From NCBI RefSeq assembly GCF_042680125.1, contig NZ_JBHTNY010000065.1: a DNA stretch of 30,067 nucleotides. One strand, 5' to 3'. A model generated the notes under the pieces. That model was given only the letters and a program-made list of their open reading frames with translations. It searched no databases and had not been told where the DNA came from. The stretch's first letter is position 1. Each line of letters opens with the position of its first letter. The DNA is from Robinsoniella peoriensis (GTDB taxonomy: Bacteria; Bacillota; Clostridia; Lachnospirales; Lachnospiraceae). This document shows, in pieces, positions 16,038 to 25,019 of this stretch. Position numbers and translations under genes: made by a program.

Positions 16038-17835
16038 CCGGGAGTACTCCTTTCATTGTGATTCTGCTTCCGGGAGAAAGGTTCGAAACAGTAAAATCGA
16101 ATTTACATGAAAAATGTGCATATAAACGTGCGAAAGTGTTGAAAAGTCCTAAACCATCTATTTCAATATCTTTGTAAGAAAAATTACGGTCCAAGAGGGT
16201 GGTTTCTTTGAATACCTGAAGTTCTTTTAGAACATCATCCGGAAATCCCTGACCGTTGTCTTCCACAATAATAATCCATTGTTTCTGACTGATATAAAAT
16301 TGCAGTGAAATCTTCCAGGGAGGAGCGGAGCATTCAAAAGCATGTTTAAAACAATTCTCTACAAAGGGCTGAATTGTCAGCTTAGGAATATGAAGGTCAT
16401 AAAGGCTGGAATCAATTTGAAGTTCATAGCTTGAATTTCCATCATTAGAGATCTTCATAAACTCCAGATAATTTTTGGTGTGGTTAATTTCTTCTATTAA
16501 TGGTACAATTTGTTCTTTGGATGTAATATAGCGCATCATGGAGGAGAAGCCCTGACACATCCTGGTGGTAACTTCACTGCCGTACACCTCACTTGCTGCG
16601 CTGATTGCGTTTAACGCATTGTATAAAAAATGAGGATTTATCTGAGCCTGCAAAGCTGTGAGATTCGCGTTGCTTTCCCTGATCTGCAGTTCATAATTTT
16701 GGGCGATGGACTGTTCCAGCCGCTTTAGCATGTGATTGAAAGACGTATTAATGATTTCAAATTCATCAAAGATATCCTCCGGCAGATCCAGGCAGGTATC
16801 CCGGTCTAACTGCAGGTTATCAATATGGTTAATCAGCTGCTTTAGTGGTTTCGTTACAACGGATAGTATAATAAACATAATAATTAATGCAGCCAGAAGC
16901 ACAAGCAGAACCGTAAAGACAGTCGTTGCAATATACGAGATATTCTGTGACTGCATTGTTTTGTTATTTGAAATCAATACTGTCGTAAAAGGTGTAAGAC
17001 TGCTTCCGGATGAATTGTAAGAATAGCTGTTGGCGAAATTATCTGTCTTACCGTTTTTTATATTTTCTAATACAGAAGCCAGCTGTTCGTCAGTAATGAC
17101 ATATTCGTCCTGCTCATATGGATAAATGATATTATATTCGGAATCCAGAATTAATATTTCTTTTTCATTAGAAAACGTATTCTGTGTACAAATATCAGCC
17201 AATACACTGTAAGGTACCTGTATCTCTACCATTGTATCCCGGGTGATGGAGTTATCAGAGAAATTCTTACATACCGAAAGAACGGTTCTGGAAGAGCTGT
17301 TCCAGTCATTTAAATGTGGACCGTAATACAGCGCAGAAGCATTTGCTTCCGTCAATAATTCGATAGCTCTGTTTTCTGCCAGGGTTGCCGCGATCAGTTC
17401 CCGGTCGCTCAGATAAATTCCGGTATAGTAAAAATAGCCGCATTCGCGGTTATATAACATGACGTTGGAGATAATGGGAGAAAACATCATATTTATCAGT
17501 GTCTTCTGTATAATCCGCTCATCTGAAAGCTGTTCCATATATTCCCTGGAAGTATGTTCAGCCCCGGCAGTGTTCAGGGAAGAAATAATCTGTTTCAGAG
17601 AATCATTTTTTGTGATTGAAGTTGCGGCGATATTCATTTGCTCGTAGAGGGAATCTACCTGAGCGGAAACCCGGTCTAAAACAATCTGGGATGAAGATAT
17701 TTCAGTAGATTTTGCATTTCGGATAGCGGTGGTGGAAAAGAGTAGAGATACTATTAGTGCAAGACAGATGAAAAGGCTGCCTACAGAAAAAAATAGTCTT
17801 AATTTAAATTTTCCTTTTGTTTTATGTTTGATCAT
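16030..17835 (-). CDS. yesM: YesM-type membrane histidine kinase
   Basis: A 601-residue kinase with an N-terminal membrane helix (about 12-34), a large extracytoplasmic sensor region (35-300), a second helix (about 300-325), a HAMP linker, and a His_kinase domain with LQAQINPHFLYNALNAIS, the phosphorylated histidine being residue 402. The HATPase domain follows, with IIVEDNGQGFPDD as the N/G1 region. These 5TM-less, PHFLYN kinases sense sugars or sugar-binding proteins at the cell surface. The start lacks a strong ribosome site; the upstream leader contains a small AACTGT/ACAGTT hairpin (near 17869-17884). It is cotranscribed with the response regulator. Confidence 0.92.
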   Translation of the reverse strand: MIKHKTKGKFKLRLFFSVGSLFICLALIVSLLFSTTAIRNAKSTEISSSQIVLDRVSAQVDSLYEQMNIAATSITKNDSLKQIISSLNTAGAEHTSREYMEQLSDERIIQKTLINMMFSPIISNVMLYNRECGYFYYTGIYLSDRELIAATLAENRAIELLTEANASALYYGPHLNDWNSSSRTVLSVCKNFSDNSITRDTMVEIQVPYSVLADICTQNTFSNEKEILILDSEYNIIYPYEQDEYVITDEQLASVLENIKNGKTDNFANSYSYNSSGSSLTPFTTVLISNNKTMQSQNISYIATTVFTVLLVLLAALIIMFIILSVVTKPLKQLINHIDNLQLDRDTCLDLPEDIFDEFEIINTSFNHMLKRLEQSIAQNYELQIRESNANLTALQAQINPHFLYNALNAISAASEVYGSEVTTRMCQGFSSMMRYITSKEQIVPLIEEINHTKNYLEFMKISNDGNSSYELQIDSSLYDLHIPKLTIQPFVENCFKHAFECSAPPWKISLQFYISQKQWIIIVEDNGQGFPDDVLKELQVFKETTLLDRNFSYKDIEIDGLGLFNTFARLYAHFSCKFDFTVSNLSPGSRITMKGVLPDD

Positions 17836-17935
17836 TCATATACGCGCATACAGTAAGCTTTCAACTGTGAGAACAGTTCATCATCTTAACGTATTTCCTT
17901 TCCTTTGTATCGTTCCTGGAAGTTCATTATAACAA

Positions 17936-17941
17936 AGTTTT
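17936..17941 (-). promoter_or_regulatory. Probable -10 box of the yesMN operon
   Basis: On the minus strand TATAAT occurs at 17941-17936, about 100 bases before the kinase start. The region at the expected -35 position is only T-rich, not a good match. The box is 25-30 bp from the upstream activator-like box of the divergent glycosidase promoter, so both directions could be controlled from one intergenic region. Confidence 0.45.
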
Positions 17942-17966
17942 CTTTCAAAAAACAGTAAAAAAGTTA

Positions 17967-18035
17967 TATGTCAAAAAATTATAAAGCAGGTTGACAAAAA
18001 AGTACATACCAAATGTGTTGCAGGATTCTTATAAT
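17967..18035 (+). promoter_or_regulatory. Glycosidase promoter with two activator-like boxes
   Basis: TATAAT at 18030-18035 has no usable -35 box, as is usual for activator-dependent promoters. Upstream, TGTCAAAAAATTATA (from 17969) and GACAAAAAAGTACATACC (from 17993) form a direct repeat of CAAAAAA-N-TA with 23-bp spacing, about two helical turns. The whole block aligns ungapped with 24897-24965 in front of the transport operon (46 of 69 identical). A YesN dimer contacting the two boxes is the obvious candidate; that is inference. Confidence 0.65.
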
Positions 18036-18114
18036 GATAACCATGGAGTTGCCGGTAAATGGCAGAAAAGGGGGTGCTATTGTTTTGAAAGCCGTAAAAT
18101 TGAGAAGCTGACAG

Positions 18115-18179
18115 AGTTTGAAAGAAAGTTGCTTTCAAACTACTAATTAAGGAATAGCATAAGCCAGCCTGCGCTATTC
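18115..18179 (+). promoter_or_regulatory. Two hairpins in the glycosidase 5' leader
   Basis: A perfect 10-bp stem (AGTTTGAAAG at 18115-18124 with its complement at 18132-18141, 7-base loop) is followed by a 7-bp stem (GAATAGC at 18152-18158 with 18173-18179). Both lie in the approximately 165-base leader between the predicted start of transcription and ATG 18208. Neither is followed by a T tract. They may stabilise the long mRNA or regulate translation. Confidence 0.6.
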
Positions 18180-18207
18180 AGGGGTATAATCATGGAAGGA
18201 GAAACAA

Positions 18208-21200
18208 ATGAAAAGGAAGATAGGAAAAAGATTATTATCGATGTTATTAAGTACAAGCATGCTGTTTGGAACTGTACTTCCGGCAGCAGCAGCAGAGCCT
18301 GGGAAAGAGCCCAAAACCGGAAATGCACAGATCGTGGTGGATTACAATACCAGTATAGGGACAGGAAACCCGATGATCTTTGGGGGACTTGGTACGCCAG
18401 CCGCAGAAAGTAATGCATGGAAAAGCCTGACACAGGAAACAGGATTAAAAGTAATGGGAGTAGATGTAGATCTGTCTAAATTATTCCCGGAAGGTACCGA
18501 TGCGGATTCTGAGGTACTGGAGTCTTATACCCATGTAGCGGGAGGTATTCTTACAAGAATAAAGGGTGCAGGTATCAAAGCTTTTATAACTTTTGACAAG
18601 CTGCCGTCATGGTATCAGAGTACCCCGGACAAGGCAGGTGCATTTGCTGCAATGGTAGAGACCTTTCTAAGTGCCGCAAAACCAGATTATGAAGAAAGCA
18701 TTGGATACGTGGAGTTAAAACCGGATACCGCTCTTAGCGCTGAGGATTTTACGAATTCTTATTATCAGGCTGCAGCAAAGGTTAGAAGTATACTTCCCCA
18801 GGTACAGATCGGAGGAATGGGGTATGAACTGAAGGATAAAAATGATTCCCTCAGCACAGCACCCAATGTGAAGGCAGTACTGAATGCCTATGCAGACCAT
18901 GACCAGTCGCTCCTACAGTTTGTATCCTTCAAAGCATATGGTGCAGATCCTACGACGGATTGGAAAAATGATGTTTTCGGAGAATTCAAACCCGGAAGAA
19001 AAGCAGTCAGGGCAGCGCTTCACAATGCAGACATGCCGCTTTTTCTCACCGGATGGTCATCTATGGCAAAAGGGGCAGACAGCCCAGATGGTACCATCAC
19101 CGGTGCAGATGGAATCAAGTACCATTCTCTGGCGTTATTTAAGGCAATGCGTGACGGATGGGACATGGTTTTGTTCGACGGGTCTGTAGATGCCGGGACA
19201 AATGCCGGAAGTTATATGTACACGGAAGCTGACGGAGCCGTAACCCTGAATCCATTTGCGAAAGCATATACGCTGCTGAGCAGTCAGATGGGACTGGGGG
19301 AAGGAGAATTTAAAGTTGTTTCCACTGATATGGGCAGCAGCTGGCCGGTGGATGATTCCATAGCAATGGTAAATTCCAAAAATGAGGCAATGATGCTGTT
19401 AACAAATTTCGGAGACCAGCAAAAGCAGAATGTGAGTATTGAGCTGCGCAACGTGCCTTACGAAGACGGCACTGTCACATTAAAAGGATATGCGGCTAAC
19501 ACTGGTACGGAAGTTTCGAAAGAAGTTATATCGATACCGGATCTTGAGGTACACAATGGAATTATTACGGCATCTATTCCGATAATACCCGCAAAATCAG
19601 CCATGGGACTGGTAGTGACAGGCGGAACAGACAGAACTCTGCCGGCGCAGGAAATGTATGAATTTGAGAGCCAGGATAATCACTTTGGGGGTAATACGGA
19701 AATTTCCTGGACTACAGGAGCTTCTTTTAACCGTACAGTAAAAGGGTTTGGAGGAGCGGATAACTTTGTTACGCTGCGCAAGGTCGCGGCAGACGGATCG
19801 GGTACCTATAAGGCACACTTATACGCATCACCTTCCGGAAACGTCAGCGGTACCAAAGTAAGTGTCAACGGTGGAGAGCCCATGGACATTGATGTCTCGG
19901 GCATTTCCTTAACAAAGGATGTTTCATTTGATATTTCTTTGGAGGGCGGAAATCAGAATACCATTCAATTTTATACGGAATCCGGGGATTTACGGCCTGA
20001 CAAATTAGTTTTAGAATCGGGAGATGTTGCATTATCAATCGGAATCCAGAATCTGAATGCATTGGAAAAAGATGGGGATGCATATGTTCTTCCAAAAGTA
20101 AAGCAGGATTTTGTGATTGACGCAAGAATTTTCCCTGCTTCCTCTGCAGCAGGAAAAACGCTGGAATATACATCTTCTGACAGCGGCGTGGTATCCGTAA
20201 ATGAAAATGGATTACTTACCCCTAACAGGGAAGGGACGGCTGAAATTACGGTATCTGTCAAAGGGGAGGCAGTTACTTCTTCATTTGTAATAATCGTTAA
20301 AAATTCAGTTGCTTCCGTATCGGTATCACCAAAGGCATTGACACTGAAACAGGGGGAAAGCCAGACGCTAACCGCTTCCATTGTACCGTCAGATGCCGCG
20401 AACAAAAATATATCCTGGGAATCTTCACGACCGGATATTGCCAGCGTAACACCCGGGGCAGACGGGACAGCGCTTGTTACGGCTGCAGGGGAAACTGGTG
20501 CTTCTGTTATAACGGTTATTACCCAGGATGGAAATAAAAGAGATACGGCAGCGGTAACTGTGGTAGAACCGGCAGAAGGGGGAACCGTAACCATTGACTA
20601 TGGGAATACCATTGCTGCCGGCTCACCGAAGATATTCGGGGTAACGCATTATCCCAGCCTTGACGGGAAAGATTCTGACATCGGAGATCATTCTAAGGTA
20701 TGGCCAATGCTGACAAATGAAGCCGGAGTTCGGTTCATGAGAGCAGATGCGCGTCTCCAGGAAATTCTTCCTGTCTGGACAAAAACTCCGGATACAAATT
20801 GGGCACCGGCAGACGGAACCCAGGGATCTGACCAGCCATCTTATGTGCGGTCTGATTACTATTATGTTCCAACACCCGACGGGACCGGAGAAAACAGATT
20901 CACTCTGGAGGGCTATCGGGCGGATATGGATTACTATAATGAGCGGGGCGAATATCTGAACGGGCTGTCTAATCCTGCCAACTGGAATACAGGCAGACTT
21001 CTGCGCTGGGTAAGAGAGGCAAAAACCCAGGGATATGAGGTGATGGCTATGACTTTCCAGATACCGGAATGGCTGTCGGCAGGAGTAGTAACCGGAACTG
21101 CACATACGGAAAAAGTATGCAATGGTGCACCGAAGGATTGGGAAGTTTACAGGGATATTATTAAGAAAGTATATCTCATGTTAAAAGCAGAGGGAATCGA

Positions 21201-24200
21201 CAGTTACGAATTCTTAAATGAACCTCATTGGTATGTACCCCAGGGAGGCGATCAGCGGGATCCGGAGGGGAATGCGTATCCGGCTGGCAACAGACAGAAC
21301 CTGATTGCCGCAGATCAGTTCTATCAGGCAATCGATGCCATCTATGAAGCAGAAGGCGGCAGCAAGCCGGAAGTAAAAATGGGCGGAGGTGCAGATGACA
21401 GCTGGGGAGGCGATTATGGAGTACTTGGAACAATTCTTTCAAAAAAGTATGAAAAATGGTTTGACAGAATAGATTTTGTTTCTATTCATAAATATGGAGA
21501 ACGTCCGGCGAACCAGGATACTGGTAATCAGGGGGCGAATTCCAGAAATGCAAAGTATTGGTTAAGAAATAAGCTGGGAAGAGAAATCCCCCTTTATTTA
21601 AATGAGTATAATATCAGCACAGGCCAGCCGGCCAATGAAACTTATGGATACAAGAGCACAGGCTGGCATGCCAAAAACCTCATTGACATGATGACAGATC
21701 AATATGAGGGCGGAGGATATTACACCTGCTATCCGGCTGACGTACCAATGGATGATTATGAAGCCAGTTCCGGATGGATCGAACGGGGCAAAGGAATGTA
21801 TACCTGGAATGCGGGGGAACCGTATCTTGCAAACTTTACAAAAACCTGGGGTATGCTTTCGGTTAATCTGGGACTGGGTAAAGGGTATTTTGACGTAAAA
21901 TCCAGTTCAATTCAGGGAGGCATGACACAAAGCGTGGGTGCCGTAAATGCAGACGGAACTCCCGTAGCACTTATTAATAACTATACGGCAACCGCTTATG
22001 ACCGTACCAAAGTGATTATGAAAAATGTTCCTTTTGAAGCAGGAGCAGAAGTGACAGCAAAAATATATCCTTATACGTATGATTCGGATATCAGCCATTT
22101 TGAATCACAGACAATAACGGTATCTCAAGATGGTACGGCAGAAGTTATTGTTCCTGTAATTGACGGATATGGTACGGCAGGCATTCTTCTGGAAGGAGAA
22201 ATCACGGCAAAACCGGATGTAACCTATGAATTTGAGTCCTATAAAAATAATCTGAACGGGACGGCAAAAATCATGGAACAGTCTGGAATGTCTAATGGAA
22301 GATATGTAGAACAGATGAACGGCATAGAAAATGCTGTGGAAATTCCGGTAAACAGTAAAAACACAGTAAATGCGATTATGGAAGTGAGTTATTCCGGTTC
22401 CGGAAATCTGTCTTACATTCTGGATGGACAGGAAAAGAGCTTACCGCTGCCGGATGGAAGCAATACAGTGAATTTCGAAGTGAATCTTAAGGAAGGCATA
22501 AACAGGCTGCAATTCTTCACAGATAAGACCGATATCCGTATGGATAAACTGGTTAAACAGGAAATAAACAAAGAAGAGCTGCAAAAGCTGGTTAACAGAG
22601 AATTTAATCCGGATGGGTATACAGAAAAAAGCTGGAAGGTATATGAAGAAGCAAAAGCTGGTGCTCAGGCAGTACTGGATAGGGAAAATGTGTCCATTGG
22701 AGAGGTAGAAGCTGCTTACATAAAATTGTCGGATGCCATTGATGCCCTGGTGGCTATGGTGGATTTATCTGCACTAATTACAGAGGCAGAAGCAATAGAT
22801 GCAGGGATGTACACAACAGAGTCATGGATCACATTTGCGAAAGCACTGACGGATGCAAAAGAGGTGCTGGCACAGTCTGATGTATCACAGGAAAGTCAGG
22901 TTGAAGCATATTATCAGTTACAGGGAGCGATGAAAGCCCTTATAAAGCTGCCGTCCGGAACGGAGAATATGCTTTCCGGGAAAGAGGCTGTGACCAACTC
23001 TGCAATGGAAATTGAGAACCCGGGAAATGCCACAGATGGAAACCTTTCGTGCTCTTATGATGACCCCTTTATCCAGATTGCGGCGCTTGGAGAAGATAAT
23101 GGCAATCCGGAAACCTGGGAACCGGTTTATCTGCAGTATGATCTGGGCACAGAGCGCCAGATTGATAAAATGGATATTTACCGCACCTATTACGCGGATG
23201 GGAATGTGGATATCCGCTGGTTAGACTGCCTTGTAGAAGTAAGCTCAGATCCGGAATTTCCGGAAGAAGCAGTTCAGGTTTTATTTGGACCGGAAGACGT
23301 TGTTTCAAAACCATTTCAGGAAACACCTCAGGAAATTGTTCCGGATGCACCGGTAACTGCCCGCTATATCCGCATTTACGGAAAAGGCCATACCTGCAGC
23401 TGGGGCAGCAGTAATAAGATAAATATCTCAGAAGTAGAAGTATTTGGAAGCGGTGCCGCGGATGCATCTGTATTAGAAGCAATGATTGCACAAGCAGAAC
23501 AGCTGCAGGAAGCAGATTTTACTTCAGATAGCTTTGGCAGATTTTTGGCGGAACTGCAGCGGATTAAGGAGATCCTGGGAAAACCGGATCTGAATCAGGC
23601 AATGGTCAACCAGGCAGCAGCAGATCTGGGCTGTATCATGGAACAATTAGAGAAAAAAGCGGACTTTTCTTCATTAAATGCTGCAATTGATCAGGCAAGG
23701 CAGTTAGCAGAAATCCATTACACACAAGCCAGCTATCAGGCATTGGCAGCGGCACTTGAAGCAGCGGAAAGGATTGCTGCAGATGAGTTGTCTGCACAGG
23801 CAGCTATCGACCAGGCGGAGACAGACTTACGGGATGCGGTGGAAAGATTAGTTCCAAAAGCAGATTTTACCGCCCTGAACAACCTGATAGAAGAAGCAAA
23901 TAGCAAAATAGAAACAGATTATACCCAAATCAGCTATCAGGAAATGAGAAAAGCATTGGAAGCGGCAAAGAAGACTGCTGCCGATGAATCCGCTGCGCAA
24001 TCAGCGGTAGATGAGGCGGCAGCAGGGCTTAAAAAAGCAATGGACGAGCTGGTCTTAGTGCCTAAAACAGACTTTACGAAGTTAAATGCTGTAATTGACC
24101 AGGCGAAACGGCTGATAAAAGCAGATTATACGGAAGCAAGTTACCAGGCAGTGGCAAATGCACTGAAAAATGCAGAAAGGATTGCGGCGGATAAAGCATC

Positions 24201-24801
24201 TGACCAAACTTCCGCAGACAGCGCAGCAGCGGCACTTAAAAAGGCAATGGACAGTCTGAAAAGACTACAGAATGCAGTGATTCATATTAAGAAGACAAAA
24301 TACAAAAAGACTTATGGAAATAAGGCATTTTCTCTGGGGGCCCGGGCAAACTGTAAATTAAAGTATAAGAGCAGTAATCCCAAGGCTGCAGCCGTGAACA
24401 GCAAGGGAAAGGTGACCATAAAAGGATGTGGAAAGGCAACGATTACCCTGACAGCATCTGCAACAGACTTTAAAACAGAGGTAAAAAAAGTAACGGTTAC
24501 CGTGAAACCAAAGAAGGCCGGAATCAGCAGCTTGAAATCTTTGAAGAAAAAGACAGCAGCGGTGATTTGGAAGCGGGATAAAAAGGCAACCGGTTATCAG
24601 GTACAGTATTCCCTGAGTAAAAAATTTACCGGGTCAAAGACGAAAGTGAAGACCGTCTCCAAAAGTAAAACCACACGGTTAGAACTTAAGAAGCTGAAAA
24701 GTAAGAAGACCTATTACATCCGGGTCAGAAGTTACAAGAAAGCGGGCAGTTCGAAAATATATGGTAACTGGAGTAAGACAAAGACGATCAAGGTAAAATA
24801 A
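18208..24801 (+). CDS. Giant secreted multimodular glycosidase with duplicated GH-A-like modules
   Basis: The 2197-residue protein has a signal peptide (cleavage likely after AAAA near residue 30). In order: a GH-A/GH39-like module lacking both catalytic glutamates (about 41-470); a CBM35/6-like module opening with YEFES (484-610); two Ig-like Big_2 domains (about 620-787); an intact GH-A/GH39-like module (792-1335), acid/base E1005 in FLNEPHW and nucleophile E1133 in LYLNEYN; a second CBM-like module (1340-1455); two FIVAR helical repeats (1457-1582); an F5/8 type C discoidin domain (1586-1750); four FIVAR repeats (1755-2019); a Big_2-like domain (2020-2104); and a very lysine-rich fibronectin type III domain (2105-2197). 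No LPxTG is present. The ribosome site is GAAGGAGA. It probably cuts an extracellular glycan; the bond is unknown. Confidence 0.85.
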   Translation: MKRKIGKRLLSMLLSTSMLFGTVLPAAAAEPGKEPKTGNAQIVVDYNTSIGTGNPMIFGGLGTPAAESNAWKSLTQETGLKVMGVDVDLSKLFPEGTDADSEVLESYTHVAGGILTRIKGAGIKAFITFDKLPSWYQSTPDKAGAFAAMVETFLSAAKPDYEESIGYVELKPDTALSAEDFTNSYYQAAAKVRSILPQVQIGGMGYELKDKNDSLSTAPNVKAVLNAYADHDQSLLQFVSFKAYGADPTTDWKNDVFGEFKPGRKAVRAALHNADMPLFLTGWSSMAKGADSPDGTITGADGIKYHSLALFKAMRDGWDMVLFDGSVDAGTNAGSYMYTEADGAVTLNPFAKAYTLLSSQMGLGEGEFKVVSTDMGSSWPVDDSIAMVNSKNEAMMLLTNFGDQQKQNVSIELRNVPYEDGTVTLKGYAANTGTEVSKEVISIPDLEVHNGIITASIPIIPAKSAMGLVVTGGTDRTLPAQEMYEFESQDNHFGGNTEISWTTGASFNRTVKGFGGADNFVTLRKVAADGSGTYKAHLYASPSGNVSGTKVSVNGGEPMDIDVSGISLTKDVSFDISLEGGNQNTIQFYTESGDLRPDKLVLESGDVALSIGIQNLNALEKDGDAYVLPKVKQDFVIDARIFPASSAAGKTLEYTSSDSGVVSVNENGLLTPNREGTAEITVSVKGEAVTSSFVIIVKNSVASVSVSPKALTLKQGESQTLTASIVPSDAANKNISWESSRPDIASVTPGADGTALVTAAGETGASVITVITQDGNKRDTAAVTVVEPAEGGTVTIDYGNTIAAGSPKIFGVTHYPSLDGKDSDIGDHSKVWPMLTNEAGVRFMRADARLQEILPVWTKTPDTNWAPADGTQGSDQPSYVRSDYYYVPTPDGTGENRFTLEGYRADMDYYNERGEYLNGLSNPANWNTGRLLRWVREAKTQGYEVMAMTFQIPEWLSAGVVTGTAHTEKVCNGAPKDWEVYRDIIKKVYLMLKAEGIDSYEFLNEPHWYVPQGGDQRDPEGNAYPAGNRQNLIAADQFYQAIDAIYEAEGGSKPEVKMGGGADDSWGGDYGVLGTILSKKYEKWFDRIDFVSIHKYGERPANQDTGNQGANSRNAKYWLRNKLGREIPLYLNEYNISTGQPANETYGYKSTGWHAKNLIDMMTDQYEGGGYYTCYPADVPMDDYEASSGWIERGKGMYTWNAGEPYLANFTKTWGMLSVNLGLGKGYFDVKSSSIQGGMTQSVGAVNADGTPVALINNYTATAYDRTKVIMKNVPFEAGAEVTAKIYPYTYDSDISHFESQTITVSQDGTAEVIVPVIDGYGTAGILLEGEITAKPDVTYEFESYKNNLNGTAKIMEQSGMSNGRYVEQMNGIENAVEIPVNSKNTVNAIMEVSYSGSGNLSYILDGQEKSLPLPDGSNTVNFEVNLKEGINRLQFFTDKTDIRMDKLVKQEINKEELQKLVNREFNPDGYTEKSWKVYEEAKAGAQAVLDRENVSIGEVEAAYIKLSDAIDALVAMVDLSALITEAEAIDAGMYTTESWITFAKALTDAKEVLAQSDVSQESQVEAYYQLQGAMKALIKLPSGTENMLSGKEAVTNSAMEIENPGNATDGNLSCSYDDPFIQIAALGEDNGNPETWEPVYLQYDLGTERQIDKMDIYRTYYADGNVDIRWLDCLVEVSSDPEFPEEAVQVLFGPEDVVSKPFQETPQEIVPDAPVTARYIRIYGKGHTCSWGSSNKINISEVEVFGSGAADASVLEAMIAQAEQLQEADFTSDSFGRFLAELQRIKEILGKPDLNQAMVNQAAADLGCIMEQLEKKADFSSLNAAIDQARQLAEIHYTQASYQALAAALEAAERIAADELSAQAAIDQAETDLRDAVERLVPKADFTALNNLIEEANSKIETDYTQISYQEMRKALEAAKKTAADESAAQSAVDEAAAGLKKAMDELVLVPKTDFTKLNAVIDQAKRLIKADYTEASYQAVANALKNAERIAADKASDQTSADSAAAALKKAMDSLKRLQNAVIHIKKTKYKKTYGNKAFSLGARANCKLKYKSSNPKAAAVNSKGKVTIKGCGKATITLTASATDFKTEVKKVTVTVKPKKAGISSLKSLKKKTAAVIWKRDKKATGYQVQYSLSKKFTGSKTKVKTVSKSKTTRLELKKLKSKKTYYIRVRSYKKAGSSKIYGNWSKTKTIKVK

Positions 24802-24818
24802 TATTTACTAGGAAAGAC

Positions 24819-24843
24819 CGGGCAGGCAGCGTTTGTCTGCCCG
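24819..24843 (+). terminator. Hairpin after the giant glycosidase gene
   Basis: CGGGCAG (24819-24825) pairs with CTGCCCG (24837-24843) around an 11-base loop, 18 bases after the stop codon. No T tract follows, so it is a weak or stabilising terminator. Some readthrough into the transport operon is possible. Confidence 0.55.
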
Positions 24844-24896
24844 AATACTGCTTGATACCCACAAATTTGTGAGAAAGCATGTTTAAAATTTATTGG

Positions 24897-24965
24897 GATG
24901 TCAAAAAAATATATACAAACCGGACAGAAAATTACATTCCAAAATGACCATATGATTTATATAAT
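24897..24965 (+). promoter_or_regulatory. Transport-operon promoter matching the glycosidase promoter
   Basis: TATAAT at 24960-24965 is preceded by TGTCAAAAAAATATATAC (from 24899) and GACAGAAAATTACATTCC (from 24923), at exactly the same distances from the -10 box as the boxes at 17969 and 17993. No consensus -35 box is present. Activation by the same regulator as the glycosidase gene is the simplest reading. Confidence 0.65.
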
Positions 24966-25019
24966 AAAAACACAATAACAGTTGTAAAAAAATAATTGTT
25001 AAGAATAAGGAGGATTTGT

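Noticed and set aside
17991..18035. TTGACA at 17991 as the -35 box of the glycosidase promoter
   Set aside because: It is 33 bp from TATAAT, far too long for sigma-A. It fits better as part of an activator box that is conserved in the second promoter.
19971..20594. A 207-codon minus-strand frame inside the giant glycosidase gene
   Set aside because: Its serine/threonine/valine-rich composition is a shadow of the Big_2 domains on the plus strand.
23000..24801. LPxTG or SLH cell-wall anchor in the giant glycosidase
   Set aside because: The C-terminus ends in a lysine-rich fibronectin-like domain with no sorting motif, hydrophobic helix or SLH repeats.
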